Shown: positions 49,705 through 57,918 of the stretch, one piece after another | Layout of the letters: each line of letters starts with the position of its first letter | Position numbering within the stretch: the first letter of the stretch is position 1 | Assembly: GCA_017430535.1 (NCBI GenBank) | Contig: JAFRMR010000013.1 | Location: 248,001-312,000, forward strand | DNA: 64,000 nucleotides | Source of the DNA: Clostridia bacterium | GTDB lineage: Bacteria; Bacillota; Clostridia; Oscillospirales; Acutalibacteraceae | Reading direction: 5' to 3' | Notes under the pieces: generated by a model | Seen by the model: only the letters and a program-made list of their open reading frames with translations | Told to the model about the DNA's origin: nothing | Databases searched by the model: none | Position numbers and translations under genes: made by a program

Positions 49705-50282
49705 TAGCGATTTTCCTTACCGCCATACTTACCGAAAACTACATTCTCTGTCAGTTCCTCGGTATCTGCCCCTTCCTGGGTGTTTCCAAAAAGCTCAATA
49801 CCGCCGTCGGTATGTCCGTAGCCGTTATATTTGTTATGGCCCTTGCCACAGCGGTAACTTATCCCATCAACCAGTATTTGCTCGTTAAGAATAATCTTGA
49901 ATATCTTCAGACCATAGTATTTATTCTTGTTATTGCCGCTCTGGTTCAGTTTGTTGAAATAGTGCTCAAGAGATTTATCCCCGCCCTTTATCAGGCTCTC
50001 GGAATTTATCTTCCGCTTATCACAACAAACTGCGCCGTTCTCGGTGTTGTACTGCTTAATATCAGCAAGGAATATACCTTTGCGCAGTCCATGATTAACT
50101 CCGTTGGCGCAGGCGTGGGTTTCCTTGTGGCTATGGTTATGTTCGCCGGAGTCCGTGAAAGGCTTGAGGGCTGCGATATCCCCAAGGGCCTTCAGGGCCT
50201 TCCCATCACCCTTGTTGCTGCCTCCCTTGTTTCCCTCTCATTCCAGGGATTTTCGGGAGTAGTCAGCGGCATATTCGGCTGA
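49701..50282 (+). CDS. rnfA: Rnf complex subunit A
   Basis: 193 residues, six membrane helices. Begins with LTAILTENYILCQFLGICPFLGVS and contains LPLITTNCAVLGVVLLN, the RnfA signatures. Overlaps rnfE by 4 bases. Confidence 0.97.
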   Translation: MIAIFLTAILTENYILCQFLGICPFLGVSKKLNTAVGMSVAVIFVMALATAVTYPINQYLLVKNNLEYLQTIVFILVIAALVQFVEIVLKRFIPALYQALGIYLPLITTNCAVLGVVLLNISKEYTFAQSMINSVGAGVGFLVAMVMFAGVRERLEGCDIPKGLQGLPITLVAASLVSLSFQGFSGVVSGIFG

Positions 50283-50298
50283 GAAAGGCGGTGCTGAT

Positions 50299-51114
50299 AT
50301 GAACACTCAACTTATTATCACTGCCGTTGTAATCTTAGCGGTTATAGGCGCAATTGCCGCCCTTGTGCTGGCAATAGCCTCAAAGATTTTTGCGGTACCC
50401 GTTGATGAAAAAGCCGAAAAAATAAGAGAATGCCTTCCCGGCGCCAACTGCGGCGCCTGCGGTTATTCCGGCTGTGACGGTTATGCTTCCGCACTTTCAA
50501 AGGGAGAAACGGATAATACCGCCCTTTGCAACCCCGGCGGCAATGAAGCCGCCAAGGCAATCAGCGAAATCCTCGGGGTTGAGGCCGGCGAGGTCAAACC
50601 CATGGCGGCGGTAGTGCTGTGCAGAGGTTTTAAATCCAACGCAGTTGAAAAGCTTATTTATGACGGCTATATGAGCTGCCGTATGGCTGCTCAGGTTTTC
50701 GGCGGACCTAAGGAGTGTATTTACGGCTGCCTTGGTTACGGCGACTGCCTCAATGCCTGCGAATACGGCGCAATTTCAATCTGCAACGGTGTTGCCCGCA
50801 TAAATCCCGCGGCCTGTAAGGCCTGTAAAATGTGCGTAAAAACCTGCCCCAAAAATCTTATTGAGATGATGCCTCTTGAAGAGGTTAAGGCGGCGGTTAT
50901 ATGCAAAAACCACGATAAAGGCGCCACCACCCGCAAAGAATGCACCGCCGGCTGTATCGGCTGCATGAAGTGCGTAAAGGCCTGCCCGGCAGAAGCAATC
51001 ACTATTGACCGCTTCTGCGCCAAAGTGGATTATGATAAGTGCGCCGGCTGCGGAGAGTGTCACAGCGTATGCCCCGTAGGTGCCATTGACCTTGTAGATA
51101 TCCGCCGTATGTAA
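50299..51114 (+). CDS. rnfB: Rnf complex subunit B (ferredoxin-interacting)
   Basis: 271 residues. N-terminal membrane helix, then CLPGANCGACGYSGCDGYA and CNPGG forming the first [4Fe-4S] site, followed by several clusters (CKACKMCVKTCPKNLI, CIGCMKCVKACPAEAI, CAGCGECHSVCPVGAI). It takes electrons from ferredoxin, such as that reduced by IorAB. Last gene of the operon. Confidence 0.97.
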   Translation: MNTQLIITAVVILAVIGAIAALVLAIASKIFAVPVDEKAEKIRECLPGANCGACGYSGCDGYASALSKGETDNTALCNPGGNEAAKAISEILGVEAGEVKPMAAVVLCRGFKSNAVEKLIYDGYMSCRMAAQVFGGPKECIYGCLGYGDCLNACEYGAISICNGVARINPAACKACKMCVKTCPKNLIEMMPLEEVKAAVICKNHDKGATTRKECTAGCIGCMKCVKACPAEAITIDRFCAKVDYDKCAGCGECHSVCPVGAIDLVDIRRM

Positions 51115-51153
51115 TAACCTGATTCCGATAATCGAAATATTGTAGAATTAAAA

Positions 51154-51192
51154 ACAGAGCCTTTGGGAATTACCCACGGGCTCTGTTTTTTC
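51154..51192 (+). terminator. Terminator of the apbE-rnf operon
   Basis: Stem ACAGAGCC...GGGCTCTGT with an inner TGGG/CCCA pairing, then TTTTTT. The following 51193-51356 is AT-rich with no gene or other feature I can support. Confidence 0.8.
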
Positions 51193-51356
51193 AGTGGCTG
51201 TTTTAAATGATGGAAGGTTAATCGCAGTTAAGTTTTTCATTTTAAAATCATTACAGCATTTCTTTCTGTCTGTTATTGTTTTTTGTGCTTTGCAGCCCAT
51301 AAAGCTGCGAATTTTCGGCATTGAATATCGGATGATATAGTTGAAACAATTTAAGC

Positions 51357-51385
51357 TTGATATTTTGAACTACTCGTGATATAAT
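51357..51385 (+). promoter_or_regulatory. Strong extended promoter of the structured RNA
   Basis: -35 TTGATA (51357-51362), 17-bp spacer, extended -10 TGATATAAT with TATAAT at 51380-51385. Transcription would start at about 51391, exactly where the outer helix begins. Confidence 0.75.
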
Positions 51386-51390
51386 GTGGG

Positions 51391-51559
51391 TGCCACACAA
51401 ACGAATAAAAGCAAAACCACCTGGGTGTGTATTTTTATCTCAGTAAAAATGCATACTCTGTCTTGGCATACCTAAGTTGGTTTTGCGATCGTTGTGTGGC
51501 GCAACCGGAGTTATGCGTTTTTCGTGCGCAGTCTTCGGGCTGCGCACTTTTTGTTTTTT
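51391..51559 (+). ncRNA. Structured non-coding RNA or leader, family not identified
   Basis: About 165 nt with nested long-range pairings. Outer helix GCCACACAA (51392-51400) with 51492-51500, extended by CGA (51402-51404) with TCG (51489-51491). Next GCAAAACCA (51411-51419) with 51478-51486. Innermost 13-bp helix 51425-51437 with 51444-51456, two U-G pairs, loop TCTCAG. A 21-nt single strand (51457-51477) lies on one side. A terminator ends it (GTGCGCAGTC, UUCG tetraloop, then TTTTTGTTTTTT). The ribosome binding site of the next gene follows directly, so it may be a free RNA or a cis-acting attenuator. Not T-box, tmRNA, SRP RNA, GEMM or a 6S form I can match. Confidence 0.65.
51524..51559 (+). 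terminator. UUCG-loop terminator of the structured RNA
   Basis: 10-bp stem GTGCGCAGTC / GGCTGCGCAC with a C(UUCG)G tetraloop (one U-G pair) and TTTTTGTTTTTT. It precedes GGGAGGGG, the site of the following gene. Confidence 0.85.
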
Positions 51560-51572
51560 GGGAGGGGTGCTG

Positions 51573-52658
51573 ATGGCATACTATTCATTTAAGAGCACCG
51601 GGCAAAGCGGTTTGTGTCAACGGTGTAAAAAAGAGGCTGAAGACCTTATTGAATTCGAGATAACAAACGGGGGCACAGTAAAGCATTTCCGTCTCTGCCG
51701 GGATTGCGGCAAGGCTTTCGCTTCGGTTTTAAGGAATAAAGGAGCAGAATATAAGCCGGCCGAAAAATCACCGGATAATCCCGACGAACAAAACCAAGAA
51801 ATCCCGTATGAAGAGCAAAGCACGGTCAGCACCGGCGGTGTTTCCGTTTTTTCCGCTTTAACGCAGAAAAAAGTCGCTTTAATTATTAGCCTGATTGCCG
51901 TCATATTGGTTGTATCGATTGTTGTTCCGGCTGCGGTAAAAAATCAAAAAAAGAGGGCTGAAACCTACGGTGAAAGCAATTACCAAAATGAGGAAATATA
52001 TGACGGCGGCTCCGATAATGAATACGAACAGGAAACCGAAACGGAAACAACCGTTGCCGGTGTTGACATAGATTTTCAATCTTATACAGTGCAAATTGAA
52101 AACAGCGCAGGGTACAAGTTTGAAATAACGCTGAAAATGAGCCCGTGGATTCTTTCTGATAATGAAGAAGTTATCAATTCGGCCTGGGCGGAGGTTGGCT
52201 CGGGAAAAACCCTGCCGGGCTTCAACGATTGGAAAATATACGGCGATTCTCCGAATCACTGGGATTGCAATAAAATATTTTATTCCGTAGGTCAGATAAG
52301 CGTTAAAAACATTACTCCCGGGTGGGATTTTTCAGAATCAAATCAGGGGGAGCCGGATATTTATATCAACAACGCTTCCGGCGATAATTTTCTTTTGGGC
52401 AAAGCATATTACAGCGATGAAACTGTAAGCTTTAATGTTAAAGCCGATCACAGCAATGCGGTAATCAGAATATGCCCTCTGATGAAAAAGAATACGTGGG
52501 GGCCTTTAACAATAATACTGGCTGTTCCGGATTTGATTTCGCCTAAATACCCCGACGGCAAGTGGGGGCAAAAATTAGGCGAAGGAGGGGTTTTGATTTC
52601 AGCCGCAACTTATGGGGGCGAAAGAATAACAATCCCTCTGTACAAACCTGCTCAGTGA
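51573..52658 (+). CDS. Membrane protein with N-terminal zinc ribbon, function unknown
   Basis: ATG 51573 behind GGGAGGGG; in-frame starts further up lie within the RNA. 361 residues: a cytoplasmic C-x2-C...C-x2-C zinc ribbon (CQRCKKEAE, then CRDCGKAF), an acidic/Gln linker, one membrane helix (about 99-123), an acidic stretch, and a C-terminal ~200-residue beta-rich extracellular domain (VQIENSAGYKFEITLKMSPW). The ribbon resembles those of UvrB-C-like or YgiT-type modules; no named family for the rest. Its position behind the structured RNA suggests it is under that element's control. Confidence 0.7.
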   Translation: MAYYSFKSTGQSGLCQRCKKEAEDLIEFEITNGGTVKHFRLCRDCGKAFASVLRNKGAEYKPAEKSPDNPDEQNQEIPYEEQSTVSTGGVSVFSALTQKKVALIISLIAVILVVSIVVPAAVKNQKKRAETYGESNYQNEEIYDGGSDNEYEQETETETTVAGVDIDFQSYTVQIENSAGYKFEITLKMSPWILSDNEEVINSAWAEVGSGKTLPGFNDWKIYGDSPNHWDCNKIFYSVGQISVKNITPGWDFSESNQGEPDIYINNASGDNFLLGKAYYSDETVSFNVKADHSNAVIRICPLMKKNTWGPLTIILAVPDLISPKYPDGKWGQKLGEGGVLISAATYGGERITIPLYKPAQ

Positions 52659-52756
52659 CTTTTACGGTTCATCAACTAAGAGCAACCTGAAAGCTGCCTT
52701 GCGGTTTTAATCAGTTTATAACGGCAGATAAATTATGTTTCTGCCTTATTTAAACA

Positions 52757-52772
52757 TAATCGGTACCGATTA
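52757..52772. promoter_or_regulatory. 16-bp perfect palindrome upstream of an LRR protein gene
   Basis: TAATCGGTACCGATTA is self-complementary and lies 30 bp before the LRR gene at 52802. It may be an operator, but could also be chance in this AT-rich tract. A weak hairpin (GGCAGA / TCTGCC, 52724-52746) precedes it as a possible terminator of the zinc-ribbon gene. Confidence 0.4.
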
Positions 52773-52801
52773 AATTGCAAAATAATTGAAGGAGGTTATT
52801 T

Positions 52802-53938
52802 ATGAAGAAAACACTATCGGTTCTGCTCTGCTTAATCCTTGCTCTCGGAACAGTGTTGACCGGAACGGCAAAAATTGACGGCGTTTTTGGATCGCTTCTT
52901 ATGAAAGCGGCGGCAGAAACAAGCGGAAAGTGCGGCGAAAACCTGACCTGGAGTCTGTCTGACAGCAGCGTACTGACAATCAGCGGCAAAGGCCAAATGA
53001 CCGATTTTTCGGAGGATTTGCCGCCGTGGGATTCATACTCCGGGTCTGTAAAACAGGTAATCATAGAAAACGGAGTAACAAGTGTAGGCGCCAATGCGTT
53101 TTTTGCCTATGCAAATCTTGAATCTGTCGCTCTGCCCGATACTCTTGTCTCTGTCGGCAGCTTCGCTTTCTGCGGCTGTTCGCTTAAAAGCGTTGAACTG
53201 CCGGGGAGCGTTACCGGATTGGGCGAAGGCGTATTTCAGGGCTGTGGCAAACTGCAAAATGTAAAACTTTCAAATGGTTTAACAAGTATTAACGGTTTTT
53301 CATTTTCAGGCTGCCCCAATCTTAAAGAAATAATTATACCGGACAATGTAAAAACAATATGCCGGGAGGCTTTTGCCGAATGCTCCGGGCTGAAAAGCCT
53401 TACATTGTCAAAAAACATAAGTGAAATACAAACGGGCGCATTTTACGGCTGTAATTCGCTTAAGGATGTTTATTATGACAATACAAGCAAAGACCGGCAG
53501 AATATAACAATCTGCGAGCATAACGAAAAACTGGAAAATGCCGTTTGGCATTATAAAAACCCGAATATCAGAATAAACGTTGCCGGGCCCCGTTCCGTTA
53601 ATGAAAGAACAAATGTTTTTATCGTCGCTACCGCGGAAAACGTGCCTAAGGGTTCGATGATTTATATGGAAATATACCAAAACGGCTCTATGGTTGATAA
53701 ATGGTTTACCGAATCAACCGATGAAATAAATGTTTCCGTATTTGATGTGCGATCCGATATCGATTATACAGTCGGGGTTTGTGATAAGGAAAAGACAAAT
53801 CTGACCGATGAAAACGGAAATGCAATACGGGTAAACGGCGGGAAAATAACCGTTAAATCCGTTGGCTTTTTTCAAAAAATCATTCTCTTCTTTAAAGCCC
53901 TGTTTAATAATCTGCCCGGGGTTACGGTAAAGCCCTGA
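52802..53938 (+). CDS. BspA-like leucine-rich-repeat exported protein
   Basis: 378 residues behind GGAGG. Signal peptide (about 1-24), a short CGENLTWSLSDSSVLTISGKG domain typical of BspA leaders, then about six LRR_5 repeats (SVGANAFFAYANLESVALP and relatives) to about residue 220, an Ig-like region, and a C-terminal aromatic/basic amphipathic tail FFQKIILFFKALFNNLPG. Surface-associated adhesin-type protein; the tail may anchor it to the membrane. Confidence 0.88.
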   Translation: MKKTLSVLLCLILALGTVLTGTAKIDGVFGSLLMKAAAETSGKCGENLTWSLSDSSVLTISGKGQMTDFSEDLPPWDSYSGSVKQVIIENGVTSVGANAFFAYANLESVALPDTLVSVGSFAFCGCSLKSVELPGSVTGLGEGVFQGCGKLQNVKLSNGLTSINGFSFSGCPNLKEIIIPDNVKTICREAFAECSGLKSLTLSKNISEIQTGAFYGCNSLKDVYYDNTSKDRQNITICEHNEKLENAVWHYKNPNIRINVAGPRSVNERTNVFIVATAENVPKGSMIYMEIYQNGSMVDKWFTESTDEINVSVFDVRSDIDYTVGVCDKEKTNLTDENGNAIRVNGGKITVKSVGFFQKIILFFKALFNNLPGVTVKP

Positions 53939-54013
53939 AACAGTGTATAAGAGCGTAAAAAAATAACAGTCAGAATTATGGTTGCATAAATAAACTTAGA
54001 AAGGATTTGACCT

Positions 54014-55663
54014 ATGAAAAAAGTACTGTCCGTAATACTTGCGGTTATTATTGCCGTGATGGTCGCCCCGTTTGCCTTTGCGGCAGGAACAATTGACGAG
54101 ACTGAAAGCAATGATACATTTACAGCCGCAAATATGATCCCCGCCGGTGGAGAAATCAGAGGTAATCTTAGCTCTCAAAATGATATTGATTACTTTAATG
54201 TTACACCTACAAAAAACGGAAAACTGGCTTTCACTTTTAAGCATGATTTTTACGACTCATCAAACGGATGGGATATTTCGATTTTCAGAAAGAATACCAA
54301 TGGTACCTACAATTCGCTGTTTTCATTTAGAGCAAATAGAAACTCCTCTGAATCGCTGACAACTATTCCCATCAGTGTTATAGCGGATACAACCTATGTT
54401 GTAAAAATTGCATGCCCATACTCAAGCAGCAATTATTATACATCGAAACTCTATACAGTTTCGTACAGTTTTACAGAAACAGAATACTATGAGCGTGAAT
54501 ATAATAACACATTTACCAATGCTACATTTCTTCCCGAATCTAAAGATATTGAAGGAAATTTGGATACTGTAAATGACGAAGATTACTACTACTGTACCCC
54601 CAATAAAAACGGAAAACTTCAATTTGTTTTCAAGCATTCTTTTGTTGATAATGATACAAGAGGTTGGGACATCGCTGTCTATATGAAAAACAAGGGCGGA
54701 GATTATTCAGTAGCGCTTACAGATACCATAAGACTGAACAGCGGTGAAACTTGGATCACTTTGGCAATAGGGGCCAAGGCAAACACAACTTACTGCTTTA
54801 AAATTGCTTGCCCATACACATCTTCAAATTATCTGACAAATAATCAGTATTCAGTTTCATATTTGTTTGACGCAACAGAATATTATGAGCGTGAATTCAA
54901 CGATTCATATGCCACGGCGAATACTTTGCCTTCAGGTATTGCAGTAAGTGGAGTTATGATCGGATTAGATAACGACTTCTTTTCTTTTGTATCAGCCAAA
55001 ACAGGAAAGCTGTCTATAGATTTTATTCATCCATATTATGATGATGATGTTAGGGGCTGGGATGTTTACCTATACGCTAAAAATGGTGACGGCACATATT
55101 CGCAGCTCAGCAAAACAACTGTGACATTAAATAAACCGGAAACCGTTTCTATTCCGTTTGATTCTGTTGCCGGTAATACATATTGTGTCAAAATCACAGT
55201 GCCATGGAATTCTTACAATTACAGAACCACAGCAACTTACTCTGTAAAATGTGACTACGGCGGCAGCTCCGCTGCAAGCTACTCTCTCAGCTACAATGCC
55301 AACGGCGGAAGCGGTGCTCCCTCGGCGCAAAAAGGCACCAGTGTAAAGATATCCGGCACAGCGCCCACCAGAGACGGTTACACCTTCCTCGGATGGTCGC
55401 CGGATAAAACAGACACAGCCGCGACCTATCAGCCTGGCGACACAATAATCCTCAGTTCCGATACCATCCTTTACGCAGTATGGGAGCTCGGCTACTCAAA
55501 TCCGGACGATCCGTCGGATCCCGAAACCCCGGACAACCAGGGAGGCAACAATTCCGACAGCCTCAGCCGCGGAGAAAGAATAAAATCATTTTTCCTGAAA
55601 TTCCTGAGTATCTTTACAATTTTTATCCGTATTATCAGGTATTTACTCAGTGCATTTGTGTGA
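54014..55663 (+). CDS. Exported protein with three PPC-like repeats and an InlB B-repeat
   Basis: 549 residues behind AGAAAGGA. Signal peptide (1 to about 24), then three similar ~130-residue units beginning E-(S/Y/F)-N-(D/N)-(T/S) (ETESNDTFTAANMIP; EREYNNTFTNATFLP; EREFNDSYATANTLP), each with a DxDYF/DNDFF and GW-D core, like bacterial pre-peptidase C-terminal beta-sandwich domains. After about residue 412 comes an InlB/Flg_new-type repeat (YNANGGSGAPSAQKG ... DGYTFLGWSPD ... YAVWE), a Pro/Asp-rich linker and a hydrophobic, basic C-terminal segment. Probably a cell-surface glycan- or host-binding protein. Confidence 0.85.
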   Translation: MKKVLSVILAVIIAVMVAPFAFAAGTIDETESNDTFTAANMIPAGGEIRGNLSSQNDIDYFNVTPTKNGKLAFTFKHDFYDSSNGWDISIFRKNTNGTYNSLFSFRANRNSSESLTTIPISVIADTTYVVKIACPYSSSNYYTSKLYTVSYSFTETEYYEREYNNTFTNATFLPESKDIEGNLDTVNDEDYYYCTPNKNGKLQFVFKHSFVDNDTRGWDIAVYMKNKGGDYSVALTDTIRLNSGETWITLAIGAKANTTYCFKIACPYTSSNYLTNNQYSVSYLFDATEYYEREFNDSYATANTLPSGIAVSGVMIGLDNDFFSFVSAKTGKLSIDFIHPYYDDDVRGWDVYLYAKNGDGTYSQLSKTTVTLNKPETVSIPFDSVAGNTYCVKITVPWNSYNYRTTATYSVKCDYGGSSAASYSLSYNANGGSGAPSAQKGTSVKISGTAPTRDGYTFLGWSPDKTDTAATYQPGDTIILSSDTILYAVWELGYSNPDDPSDPETPDNQGGNNSDSLSRGERIKSFFLKFLSIFTIFIRIIRYLLSAFV

Positions 55664-55736
55664 TTCATTAAGCCGGCGTTATCTCCGCACTGAGCGGTGC
55701 AGGTTGGCCGAAAGACCGGCAATCGAATAAAGCTTT

Positions 55737-55769
55737 AAGTCCGCAGAAAAAACTGCGGACTTTTCCTTT
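55737..55769 (+). terminator. Terminator after the PPC/InlB-repeat gene
   Basis: 10-bp perfect stem AAGTCCGCAG / CTGCGGACTT with six A in the loop, then TTCCTTT. Confidence 0.75.
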
Positions 55770-55784
55770 GACTCTTAAGAGCCA

Positions 55785-55820
55785 ATAAAACATCCGCCCG
55801 AAGCAGATGCTCCGGGCGGT
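55785..55820 (-). terminator. Terminator of the antiporter gene
   Basis: On the minus strand stem CCGCCCG / CGGGCGG (55813-55819 with 55794-55800) followed by GATGTTTTATTGG. Confidence 0.7.
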
Positions 55821-55836
55821 TTAACTATCCTGTTAT

Positions 55837-57717
55837 TTATGCCTTTTTCTTTGTGGCGCCTTTAACTGCAAGCAGGGTAACAATTGTAAGCGCGCAGCCT
55901 ATGGGCAGGGCGATTATGGCAAGGCCGCTGCCTGCAAGCAGGCCGGCAATAACATAAGTTACAAAGGATACGCCTGCCACGGTAAGGGCATAGGGAAGCT
56001 GGGTTGAAACATGGTTTATGTGGTCGCACTGTGCGCCGGCAGAGGACATGATGGTGGTATCGGAAATAGGTGAGCAGTGGTCACCGCAAACCGCACCGGC
56101 CATGCAGGCGGAAATAGCGATAATCTGAAGGTGGTTGTCAGCCGGGAATACGCTGAGAACGATGGGGATAAGGATTCCGAAAGTACCCCAGGATGTTCCT
56201 GTTGCAAAGGAAAGGCCCACGGCTACAAGGAAGATGATTGCGGGCAGAAGAATCTTGAAGCCTGCTGCCGAGCCGTTTACAAACTGTGAAATAAATACCT
56301 TTGCGCCGAGGGAATCGGTCATTGCCTTCAGGGTCCAGGCGCAGGCAAGGATCAGGATTGCGGGCACCATTGCCTTGAAGCCTTCGGGCAGGGCATCCAT
56401 AATATCCCTGAACTTCATGGTTCTTCTTATTACGAAGTAGATTACGGATATTACAAGGGCAACTGCAGAGCCCAGAGCAAGGCCTACGGATGCATCGGAA
56501 TTTGAGAATGCGGTTATAAATGAGCGGTAGCTCTCGCTCTCGCTGTCAAAAATTCCGCCGGAATATATCATACCGATTACGCAGGAAACTATAAGAATAA
56601 TTACGGGAATTACAAGGTCGATAACACGGCCTTTTTCGTTTGCTTCCATTTCGCTCACAGCCTGCTTTGTGCCGCTGGTGAAAAGGTCGCCGTTTTCGGT
56701 GGCGTTCTTTTCGTGAAGCTTCATGGGTCCGTAATCAAACTTGCTTACCGCAAGTATAATCATCATTACAATTGTGAAAAGAGCGTAGAAATTATAGGGG
56801 ATAGCTCTTATGAAAAGGTGAATGCCGTTGGTTTCGCCGGCGCTCTTTGCAAAGCCGGCTACGGCTGCAGCCCAGGATGAAATGGGGGCAATAATGCAAA
56901 CGGGAGCCGCTGTTGCGTCAATAAGGTATGCAAGCTTTGCTCTTGAAACCTTGTGGCTGTCGGTTACGGGGCGCATAACGGAGCCCACGGTAAGGCAGTT
57001 GAAATAGTCATCAACAAAGATAAGCACGCCGAGAGCAATGGTGGCAAGCTGAGCGCCTACTCTTGATTTAATGTGTCTGGTTGCCCATCTGCCGAAAGCG
57101 GCGGAGCCGCCGGCCTTGTTCATCATGCTCACAAGGGCGCCGAGGATAATAAGGAATAAGATAATACCGATGTTGTAGGAATCTGCAACATTTGCAATGA
57201 AGCCGTCCTGAATAACATGGTTCAGGGTGCCTTCAAAGTTGCCGCCGGCATAAAGGGCGCCGCCCACAACAATACCGATAATAAGCGAAGAGTAAACTTC
57301 CTTGGTGATAAGGGCAAGAACTATTGCGATAATTGCAGGCAGAAGGGAAAGAATTGAAGCATAGCTGCCTATGGATTCTCTTATTTTGGTAAGAGCCGGG
57401 CCGATGTGGCTGTCAAAATCCGGGTCCCCTGCAATATTGTCGGCATAGTTGTCAACATATTCAAGGGCTGAGTCGCCGTCGGATAAATCGTAATCAACGG
57501 CATCTTCGCCTTCGCCTACGGCAAAGGATTCGTCTGAGGGAGCTTCGGCAATGTCAACATCCTCACCGGCTTCTTCTGCGCCCGGGGCTTCGGCAACATC
57601 CGAGGCTGCGGTTTCGTCAGCGGGAGGAAGCAGATCCGCAAAAGCGAAAAATGAAAACAGGGAAAGCATCAGCATTGCGGCCGTCAGAACGGCAAGCAGT
57701 TTCCTTCTTCTTGTCAT
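55837..57717 (-). CDS. NhaC-family Na+/H+ antiporter with signal-like N-terminus and acidic segment
   Basis: Start at ATG 57717 behind GGAGG; an upstream in-frame start lies at the promoter. 626 residues. From about residue 100 on it is a NhaC/ArsB-fold antiporter (VFVDDYFNCLTVGSVMRPV, FATGTSWGTFGILIP, GAVCGDHCSPISDTTIM). Before this comes a cleavable-looking hydrophobic segment (1-27) and about 65 very acidic residues (ADETAASDVAEAPGAEEAG and following), unusual for the family. It moves Na+ or an organic solute in exchange for protons. Single gene with own promoter. Confidence 0.9.
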   Translation of the reverse strand: MTRRRKLLAVLTAAMLMLSLFSFFAFADLLPPADETAASDVAEAPGAEEAGEDVDIAEAPSDESFAVGEGEDAVDYDLSDGDSALEYVDNYADNIAGDPDFDSHIGPALTKIRESIGSYASILSLLPAIIAIVLALITKEVYSSLIIGIVVGGALYAGGNFEGTLNHVIQDGFIANVADSYNIGIILFLIILGALVSMMNKAGGSAAFGRWATRHIKSRVGAQLATIALGVLIFVDDYFNCLTVGSVMRPVTDSHKVSRAKLAYLIDATAAPVCIIAPISSWAAAVAGFAKSAGETNGIHLFIRAIPYNFYALFTIVMMIILAVSKFDYGPMKLHEKNATENGDLFTSGTKQAVSEMEANEKGRVIDLVIPVIILIVSCVIGMIYSGGIFDSESESYRSFITAFSNSDASVGLALGSAVALVISVIYFVIRRTMKFRDIMDALPEGFKAMVPAILILACAWTLKAMTDSLGAKVFISQFVNGSAAGFKILLPAIIFLVAVGLSFATGTSWGTFGILIPIVLSVFPADNHLQIIAISACMAGAVCGDHCSPISDTTIMSSAGAQCDHINHVSTQLPYALTVAGVSFVTYVIAGLLAGSGLAIIALPIGCALTIVTLLAVKGATKKKA

Positions 57718-57811
57718 AAAAACCTCCAAAAAGTCAGCCCCGGAGCAATTATCCCGCAGGGCATGTGATTCCGGGCAGAAAAAAACTTCTGCACCTGTGT
57801 CATCGTTAAAA

Positions 57812-57840
57812 AATCTATCACTTTGTAACAGAAAAGTCAA
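57812..57840 (-). promoter_or_regulatory. Promoter of the antiporter gene
   Basis: Minus strand: -35 TTGACT (57840-57835), 17-bp spacer, -10 TAGATT (57817-57812). Confidence 0.6.
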
Positions 57841-57859
57841 GAGATGTATATAATTGATA

Positions 57860-57889
57860 TTGAGTTAAAGTATAACTGTATGTTATAAT
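57860..57889 (+). promoter_or_regulatory. Promoter of the GNAT gene
   Basis: -35 TTGAGT (57860-57865), 18-bp spacer, -10 TATAAT (57884-57889). Confidence 0.55.
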
Positions 57890-57918
57890 CAATATATCAT
57901 CAGCACGGAGGAATCTTA

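Noticed and set aside
51193-51356. Possible small gene between the rnf terminator and the structured RNA
   Set aside because: No open frame with a ribosome site and no clear secondary structure was found in this AT-rich stretch.
51391-51559. T-box, GEMM or SRP RNA identity for the structured RNA
   Set aside because: No T-box antiterminator motif, no GEMM tetraloop-receptor pattern and no SRP core loop could be found; the family was left open.
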